A stretch of DNA of 9,461 nt, taken from the NCBI GenBank assembly GCA_002371295.1, contig DFGZ01000037.1, forward strand, positions 1 to 9,461, read 5' to 3'. Shown piece by piece: positions 4,901 to 9,461 of the stretch; position 1 is the stretch's first letter, and every line of letters begins with the position of its first letter. The notes beneath the pieces are model-generated. The model was given only the letters and a program-made list of their open reading frames with translations. It was not told the origin of the DNA and did not search any database. A program made the translations under genes and the position numbers. The stretch comes from Oribacterium sp. UBA3737. Its GTDB lineage: Bacteria; Bacillota_A; Clostridia; Lachnospirales; Lachnospiraceae.

Positions 4901-6466
4901 TTAAGGTTTCTTCTTGTTCTCCCGCTCCAGAGTGAACCAGAAATCCACACCGGTCCTTGTGTTTTTGGCACCGCATTTCTGGTGGTGAGAATCAACTATG
5001 GCCTTTACTATACTGAGACCGAGACCGCTTCCGCCATAGCTTCTGGTGTGGGCCTTGTCCACCTTGAAGAACTTCTCCCATATCTTCGTGAGATCCTCTT
5101 CCGGTATAGGCTTTCCTGTGTTGGTCACATGGATGGAAAGGATATCATTGGGCTCACGCTGTGAGTAAATGCTTATGTTGTTTGGCTGTTCCAGGTGATG
5201 AAGGGCATTGTTCAGATAATTGGTGATGATCTGTTCGATCTTGAATTCATCTGCCCAGACCATGGTGCCTTCGGGAATGTCTACCTCCACGTGAGCATCC
5301 TGCTGTTTTATGAGTATATCAGACTTCGTGATTACTCCCTTCACCACCTTTGAGATATCGAAAAGTGCGAAGTCAGGAAGATCCTTTCCCTGCTCTATGG
5401 AGCTGAGATTCATTAGTTCATGTACAAGAGTGTTCATTCTCCTGGCTTCATCCACGATGACACCGCAGTAATAGGCTCTCGATTCCGGATCATCGGCAAG
5501 CCCCTCACTCAGCCCCTCGGCATATCCCTGTATCAGGGCTATGGGCGTTTTAAGTTCGTGGGAGACATTGGCAACGAACTCCTGCTGGCGTTCTGCGTAC
5601 TTTGTCTTGTTCTCGATATCCGACTGAAGCTCGTTGTTTGCGGTTTTAAGCTCTGCGATGGAGGTCCTGAGACGCTCGGACAGAGTGTTCATGGAAGTTC
5701 CCAGGACGCCTATTTCATCGACGGAATCCCCTGTATAGCGAGCCGTGAAATCAAGGGCCGATATCTTCTCGCTGAGTCTTGCAAGCTGGTTAATGGGCTT
5801 TGTTATCTCCCTGCTCATGAAGTAGACGATAACTGAGCCGCCCATCATGGCGAAAACACCTATTATGAGAAGAAAACGGTTAAAGAAGCTGACGGATTCC
5901 CTGAGACTTGAGACCGGCATGGACATGATGAAGCAGGTGGTGTTGTCGGAGAAATATCCCCAGCTTTCGAGATAGGTGCTTTTGGAGATATTGTCGGAAT
6001 TCTTCTCTATGGAATAGTTGTCAAAGCGTTTTACTATTTCTGCGGTCGAGTATGTCCTGTTCCCGAAGATGTACTGGTTAAGCCTTCTGGACTGAAAGTT
6101 AAGGTCTCCGAAGGTGGAAAAAATGGTTTCCGTCTGTGTGTCCAGGATAAGGACGTTGACATTGTAGGTCTCGGAGAGGGTCTTGAGATAGGCTGTGGCC
6201 CGGGTCTCGGTGCTGGGATCGGAGGTATCGTAATTCAGGGGGAAAAGTGATGACACCTTCTGATTGTCCGCGGCCGCCGTGTTTATCATATGATCCAATG
6301 TTTCGTATGCGTTCTCCAGTGTGGTGATCTTCTCTTTGGTGTAATAACGTTCAAGAAGAAAGGTGTTGACCAGTAGTATGGCTGCAAGTATCACCGCTAT
6401 AAGGCATATGAAAATGCAGGTATACCGCCATTTGATGCTTTTTTTGAGAATAGTAGGCTGTTTCAT
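4901..6466 (-). CDS. Membrane sensor histidine kinase (HAMP-HisKA-HATPase)
   Basis: A 521-aa sensor kinase. TM1 is at about residues 17-38, followed by an extracellular sensor of about 155 residues (unclassified, possibly PAS/Cache-like around YNVNVLILDT). TM2 is at about 197-217 and HAMP at about 218-270. The HisKA domain has phospho-acceptor His303 in FVANVSHELKTP. The ATPase domain has an N-box around NYLNNALHH (416-424), NTGKPIP at the G1 position (the D-x-G-x-G form is replaced, as in many kinases of this class), an F-box-like IWEKFFKVDKAHTRS, and GGSGLGLSIVKAIV as G2. All core residues for activity are present. ATG 6466 is chosen because AAGGAT lies about 9 nt upstream and basic residues precede TM1; an upstream in-frame ATG at 6535 has no ribosome binding site. 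The regulator at 8760-9431 is the likely partner, separated from it by the surface protein gene. Confidence 0.94.
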   Translation of the reverse strand: MKQPTILKKSIKWRYTCIFICLIAVILAAILLVNTFLLERYYTKEKITTLENAYETLDHMINTAAADNQKVSSLFPLNYDTSDPSTETRATAYLKTLSETYNVNVLILDTQTETIFSTFGDLNFQSRRLNQYIFGNRTYSTAEIVKRFDNYSIEKNSDNISKSTYLESWGYFSDNTTCFIMSMPVSSLRESVSFFNRFLLIIGVFAMMGGSVIVYFMSREITKPINQLARLSEKISALDFTARYTGDSVDEIGVLGTSMNTLSERLRTSIAELKTANNELQSDIENKTKYAERQQEFVANVSHELKTPIALIQGYAEGLSEGLADDPESRAYYCGVIVDEARRMNTLVHELMNLSSIEQGKDLPDFALFDISKVVKGVITKSDILIKQQDAHVEVDIPEGTMVWADEFKIEQIITNYLNNALHHLEQPNNISIYSQREPNDILSIHVTNTGKPIPEEDLTKIWEKFFKVDKAHTRSYGGSGLGLSIVKAIVDSHHQKCGAKNTRTGVDFWFTLERENKKKP

Positions 6467-6583
6467 GATGCTATATCCTTTTTTCGGAATATGAGTGTGG
6501 AGTCCCTGACGGAACTCACTGTATGCACATATCATAAATCAATAATTTGGCTATTTTGTGAATTTATAGGCCGTATCGCGCAT

Positions 6584-6619
6584 AAAAAAATCCGTTCCGG
6601 CAGGTGCCGAAACGGATTT
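6584..6619 (-). terminator. Intrinsic terminator of the surface protein gene
   Basis: On the minus strand AAATCCGTTTCGGC (6619..6606) pairs with GCCGGAACGGATTT (6601..6588) with one mismatch, loop ACCT, and the T run extends to 6584. The stop codon is only about 17 nt upstream. The 3' arm and T tract nearly match those of the response regulator terminator. The interval 6467-6583 should hold the kinase promoter. TTCACA is a possible -35, but a TATGAT -10 is 20 nt away, so it is unclear. Confidence 0.92.
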
Positions 6620-6636
6620 CAGATAGCTTATGGATG

Positions 6637-8451
6637 TCAAGCAACTTTGTCACGGTAGAACTCTCTGGTAAGTAATCCATTGATGTATATATCTACCTTT
6701 TCGATTCTGATAACAAAGGCAAGCAGATTTCCTTCCTTCACTATGTCGTCTATGCTGGTTAAAGGAATAGAGTATTTTCCGCTTGTGGTATCAAGATTCA
6801 GGATCTTTAGTCCCTTTGCCTTAAAGGCTAAAAGAACTGATGAGTCAAGGTAAAATGCGTTCATACCCTTTGGAATGGTAATGGTCAGTATACCCTCTTT
6901 CTCATCAAATGACATATCACCGTCAGAAAGAGTATCTATACGAATACTGCTGTCGAGGTAAGAGTGATCAGAACTACTGTCATCATTATCGGATGGCTCT
7001 GATGGCACAACAGGATTTACGGGATCAACAGGATCAACAGGATCAACAGGATCGACAGGATCAACAGGATTTACAGGAGTAACTGGATCAGGGATTTTCT
7101 CCAATACGAGACTTACCCAGACACCACCGCCTGATGGAACAACAAGATAGTAATTACCATCGTTACCTTTTTCCAATTTTACATTATTAGATTTATCTTT
7201 ATCGCCGTAAAGATTTTTTACCCTGAATCCGTCAGGTGTGTTCAGCTTGATTGCTACGTTATCCCCTGCGTGAGCAGTATCCAGGTCGCCGATTTTGTTT
7301 ATGTTATTTCCTGTGAATGAAACATTGCTGGCAGAGTTTTTGTCTATTCTGAGAATATAGTTGATGGATTTCTCAACCTTTTCAGCTACGGCTTTTTGTG
7401 CATCTGAAGCGTTAGCTCCTCCGTTTACTGTTACCATATTATTATCGGATTCTATCTTCCAGGCAGTGATACTTAAATTGCTGTCAGTGTCTTCTTCGGG
7501 ATTTTTTAAGTCGATAGCGTTTCCGTCAGCTTTGAGAGTTCCTTCGATTACAACATCGATTTTATCACCCTTTTCTGTCTCAATAACTATACCATCATCG
7601 GAACTGTCTACATCACCCTTAACGGTGACTTTTACTGTAGACTTAGTTGTATTATTGTTATCATCGCTGATTTTAATACCGCTTGTTCCATCACCACCGG
7701 TTACAGTGAGATTTTTGCCAACTTCAATATCGGTAACATCTCCGGTGGCAAGAACGTCGATTCCTGTAGCAGTTGCCCCCTCACCCGCTTTTACAGTGAG
7801 ATCTTCTCCAACCTTAACCGTGTTATCACCGTTAGTATTGCTAAAATCGGAATCATCAACCTTGATTCCTATGGCAGTTTTGGCGCCAGTTACATTTACA
7901 CTACCGGTAACATCAACAGAAGCTTTGGCATTTCCTTCTGAATCGTTTTCGTGTGAGCGGACTTTAATTCCTGTAGTGTCCCCATTAATGGAACTTTCAC
8001 GAGTTACATTTACATTTCCCTTGACTGAGGCAGAAGCAGATGAGTTATGGGTAGTTGCAGATGCATGTACGGTAACACCGGTTGTAGAGTTAGAGCTGTC
8101 AGTGCGGTCAGTAACCGTAACGTCTCCACTTCCGCCTTTACCTACATTTACTTCTGCTTTTTCCTTATCTTCAGCTACAGCTTTAATGCCTTCTGTGCCA
8201 CCGGTTGGACCAGTAAGAGGTTCGACTTTGACATCTTTAGTAACATTAATGGTGGCATCTGGTGATCCTGATGTATCAGGCTCAGCCACTGCACCTTCAG
8301 ATTTTTTTGTATCAATACTATCTACCTCTTCAGTTCCACTGGTGACTCTGACTGTATCAGTTTCTACACCGCCATCAGCCATAGATGATATAGCCCCCAG
8401 TGACAGCAGCATAGCCGTAGCCATAGCTACTATAAATATTCGTTTTCTCAT
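6637..8451 (-). CDS. Large secreted beta-helix-type surface protein with Val-Asp-Pro repeat linker
   Basis: A 604-aa secreted protein. ATG 8451 is chosen because AGGAGGGG (8461..8454) precedes it and MRKRIFIVAM starts a normal signal peptide, cleaved around SSMA-DG (residue 25). Residues about 66-320 are a degenerate repeat of about 35 aa. Strands such as GNVNVT, GSVNVTG, EDLTVKAG and KNLTVTGG alternate with TGVTV, TGIKV, IGIKV, TGIDV and SGIKI turns (124, 160, 195, 229, 267), the pattern of a right-handed beta-helix adhesin or autotransporter-like passenger. Residues about 362-452 resemble the beta-sandwich repeat of clostridial surface proteins (AGDNVAIKL..PDGFRVKNL..NYYLVVPSG). Residues 455-481 are nine x-P-V triplets, mostly DPV. 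Residues about 495-604 are an unrecognised C-terminal domain. There is no LPXTG or SLH motif, so the attachment mode is unknown. Its place between the response regulator and kinase suggests co-regulation. Adhesion or cell-surface structure is the best guess. Confidence 0.85.
   Translation of the reverse strand: MRKRIFIVAMATAMLLSLGAISSMADGGVETDTVRVTSGTEEVDSIDTKKSEGAVAEPDTSGSPDATINVTKDVKVEPLTGPTGGTEGIKAVAEDKEKAEVNVGKGGSGDVTVTDRTDSSNSTTGVTVHASATTHNSSASASVKGNVNVTRESSINGDTTGIKVRSHENDSEGNAKASVDVTGSVNVTGAKTAIGIKVDDSDFSNTNGDNTVKVGEDLTVKAGEGATATGIDVLATGDVTDIEVGKNLTVTGGDGTSGIKISDDNNNTTKSTVKVTVKGDVDSSDDGIVIETEKGDKIDVVIEGTLKADGNAIDLKNPEEDTDSNLSITAWKIESDNNMVTVNGGANASDAQKAVAEKVEKSINYILRIDKNSASNVSFTGNNINKIGDLDTAHAGDNVAIKLNTPDGFRVKNLYGDKDKSNNVKLEKGNDGNYYLVVPSGGGVWVSLVLEKIPDPVTPVNPVDPVDPVDPVDPVDPVNPVVPSEPSDNDDSSSDHSYLDSSIRIDTLSDGDMSFDEKEGILTITIPKGMNAFYLDSSVLLAFKAKGLKILNLDTTSGKYSIPLTSIDDIVKEGNLLAFVIRIEKVDIYINGLLTREFYRDKVA
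7010..7090 (-). repeat. Nine tandem 9-bp units encoding (D/N/T)PV
   Basis: Nine consecutive 9-mers with plus-strand consensus ACAGGATCA fill 81 bp exactly. Four are identical and the others differ by one to three bases. They encode the rigid Pro-rich linker of the surface protein. Because the unit is a multiple of three, gain or loss of copies changes linker length without a frameshift. Confidence 0.93.
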
Positions 8452-8486
8452 AACCCCTCCTATTGTCTTTAGGTTTATCAGCATAT

Positions 8487-8521
8487 GAACAGGAACTTCC
8501 CTACACCTGTCCTATGATATA
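8487..8521 (-). promoter_or_regulatory. Leader hairpin and A/T-rich -10 region of the surface protein gene
   Basis: On the minus strand GGACAGG (8512..8506) can pair with CCTGTTC (8493..8487; one wobble) in the leader, 26 nt before the ribosome binding site. Just upstream, GATTATATCAT includes a -10-like TATAT, and TTGATA lies further upstream at a spacing that does not fit (12-13 nt). Promoter strength is therefore unclear and may depend on an activator. Confidence 0.35.
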
Positions 8522-8593
8522 ATCACTAACATTTTATCAACATAATGTACTAATTCCAAGGATAAATTATGCAAAACATAGTAAATAAGAAGC

Positions 8594-8607
8594 ACCGTTT
8601 TAACGGT
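8594..8607. promoter_or_regulatory. Short perfect dyad upstream of the surface protein gene
   Basis: ACCGTT-TT-AACGGT is a 6-2-6 inverted repeat, about 75 bp upstream of the presumed -10 and about 65 bp after the response regulator's terminator. It could be a regulator site. OmpR-family proteins usually bind direct repeats, so it is not an obvious site for the neighbouring regulator. The rest of 8522-8672 holds no gene. Confidence 0.3.
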
Positions 8608-8673
8608 AATTATGAACCGCCATCCAATGTATGACCCTAAATAACTTTGGAGCCTGAAACTATGGCAATCCAT

Positions 8674-8706
8674 AAAAAATCCGTTCCGGAAGTTACCGGA
8701 ACGGAT
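8674..8706 (-). terminator. Intrinsic terminator of the response regulator gene
   Basis: On the minus strand ATCCGTTCCGG (8706..8696) pairs perfectly over 11 bp with CCGGAACGGAT (8689..8679), loop TAACTT, with T6 after it. It lies about 55 nt beyond the stop codon. The stem sequence is almost the same as the surface protein terminator at 6584-6619. Confidence 0.93.
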
Positions 8707-8759
8707 CTGTATGAAAAGGATAAATAGTTAATGCTTATGTCATCTTATGATTATCTTTA

Positions 8760-9431
8760 TCAGGCCTCGAATTTATATCCCATGCCCCAGACTGTCTTTA
8801 TGTAATCCCCCTTCGTGCCCATCTTGGCTCTGAGCTTCTTCACGTGGGTGTCGATGGTTCTGGCATCGCCGAAATAGTCGTAGTTCCACACATTATTGAG
8901 GATCTTCTCACGGGAAAGTGCGATTCCCTTGTTCTCGATGAAATATACCAGAAGTTCATATTCCTTGAAGCTAAGCTCCACCTCTGCCCCGTCGATCTTT
9001 ACGGAATGGGCGGATTTGTCGATCTCTATGCCACCGATGTTTATGACATCATCCTGATTTATGCCCGAACGACGTAGTATGGCTTCAACTCTTGCCACAA
9101 GTATCTTCGGTGAGAATGGCTTGGAGATGTACTCATCTGCGCCGTATTCGAAGCCCTTGAGCTCATCCTGCTCTTCAGAACGTGCAGTAAGCATGATGAC
9201 AGGGACCTTGCTGTGTTCTCTTATGGTTTTGAGAACATCCCATCCGTTCATCTTCGGCATCATCACATCAAGGATGATAAGGGCGATGTCTTTATCCGAG
9301 AAAAATCTGTCCACGGCTTCATCACCGTCTCCCGCTTCTATTACATCAAAGTCCTTTATTTTCAAAAAATCGGAAATAAGCTTCCGCATACGTTCTTCAT
9401 CATCAACAACCAGTACCTTTAATTTATCCAT
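8760..9431 (-). CDS. OmpR/PhoB-family response regulator
   Basis: A 223-aa two-component response regulator and transcription factor. The receiver domain (about residues 1-120) has the acidic pair Asp10/Asp11 in VVDDEERM, phospho-acceptor Asp55 in ILDVMMPKMNG, Thr82 in IMLTARS and Lys104 in YISKPFSP, so all switch residues are present. The winged-helix DNA-binding domain (about 128-223) shows the usual LSFKEYELLVYFIEN, SREKILNNVW, RTIDTHVKKLRAKM and IKTVWGMGYKF segments. Length is normal. The start is fixed by AGGAGGG (9443..9437) 5 nt upstream of the ATG. The promoter lies off the window. The probable partner is the kinase at 4901-6466, with one gene in between and terminators after both the regulator and that gene, so the two halves are expressed from separate or attenuated transcripts. 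The specific subfamily cannot be named. Confidence 0.96.
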   Translation of the reverse strand: MDKLKVLVVDDEERMRKLISDFLKIKDFDVIEAGDGDEAVDRFFSDKDIALIILDVMMPKMNGWDVLKTIREHSKVPVIMLTARSEEQDELKGFEYGADEYISKPFSPKILVARVEAILRRSGINQDDVINIGGIEIDKSAHSVKIDGAEVELSFKEYELLVYFIENKGIALSREKILNNVWNYDYFGDARTIDTHVKKLRAKMGTKGDYIKTVWGMGYKFEA

Positions 9432-9461
9432 AACTACCCTCCTCGTATAGTAAGTTTATAA

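Noticed and set aside
7010..7090. CRISPR-like repeats
   Set aside because: The units are 9 bp, contiguous and in frame, with no spacers. They encode a Pro-rich linker.
7361..8488. Open frame of 375 codons on the plus strand opposite the surface protein gene
   Set aside because: It has no ribosome binding site, and its Ser/Thr/Val/Pro-heavy translation is the mirror of the Asp/Thr/Val/Gly-rich minus-strand gene. The minus-strand gene has a signal peptide, an AGGAGGGG site and a terminator.

Overview
The window looks like chromosomal DNA from a low-to-mid GC member of the Clostridia, most likely a Lachnospiraceae relative of the Butyrivibrio/Roseburia group. This rests on strong AGGAGG-type ribosome binding sites, an FMN riboswitch in front of an ECF-type riboflavin transporter, A/T-rich promoters, dense intrinsic terminators, and several Gram-positive-style secreted proteins. 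The genus is an inference; no marker gene fixes it.

Layout. At the left edge (1-22, minus strand) are the first 22 nt of a tRNA gene, probably tRNA-Pro, with a very clean promoter (56-84) and A/T tracts behind it. Next is ribU (206-829, minus), controlled by a complete FMN riboswitch (909-1017) and an intrinsic terminator in the leader (852-889). Two plus-strand genes follow. One encodes a 113-aa secreted protein made of 31-aa repeats (1334-1675). The other encodes a 214-aa Ser/Thr-rich secreted protein (2046-2690). Their promoters share the ten bases TATAATGATA. A large hairpin (2804-2854) separates them from a convergent minus-strand pair: a 76-aa protein (4391-4621) and a 489-aa membrane-anchored protein whose extracellular part looks like an M28 aminopeptidase fold without most of its metal ligands (2916-4385).

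The right half, all on the minus strand, reads in transcription order: an OmpR-family response regulator (8760-9431), a 604-aa secreted beta-helix-type surface protein (6637-8451), and a membrane sensor histidine kinase (4901-6466). Each ends in its own intrinsic terminator, and the first two terminators are near copies of one another. The surface protein gene therefore sits between the two halves of a probable two-component system. The simplest reading is that the kinase senses an envelope or external signal, the regulator responds, and the surface protein is a likely target. That link is inferred from position only.

The most unusual content is the set of unrecognised secreted proteins (31-aa repeat, Ser/Thr-rich, beta-helix with a nine-unit 9-bp repeat linker) and the catalytically degenerate M28-like membrane protein with its small partner. 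Nothing looks like a mobile element, CRISPR array or phage.
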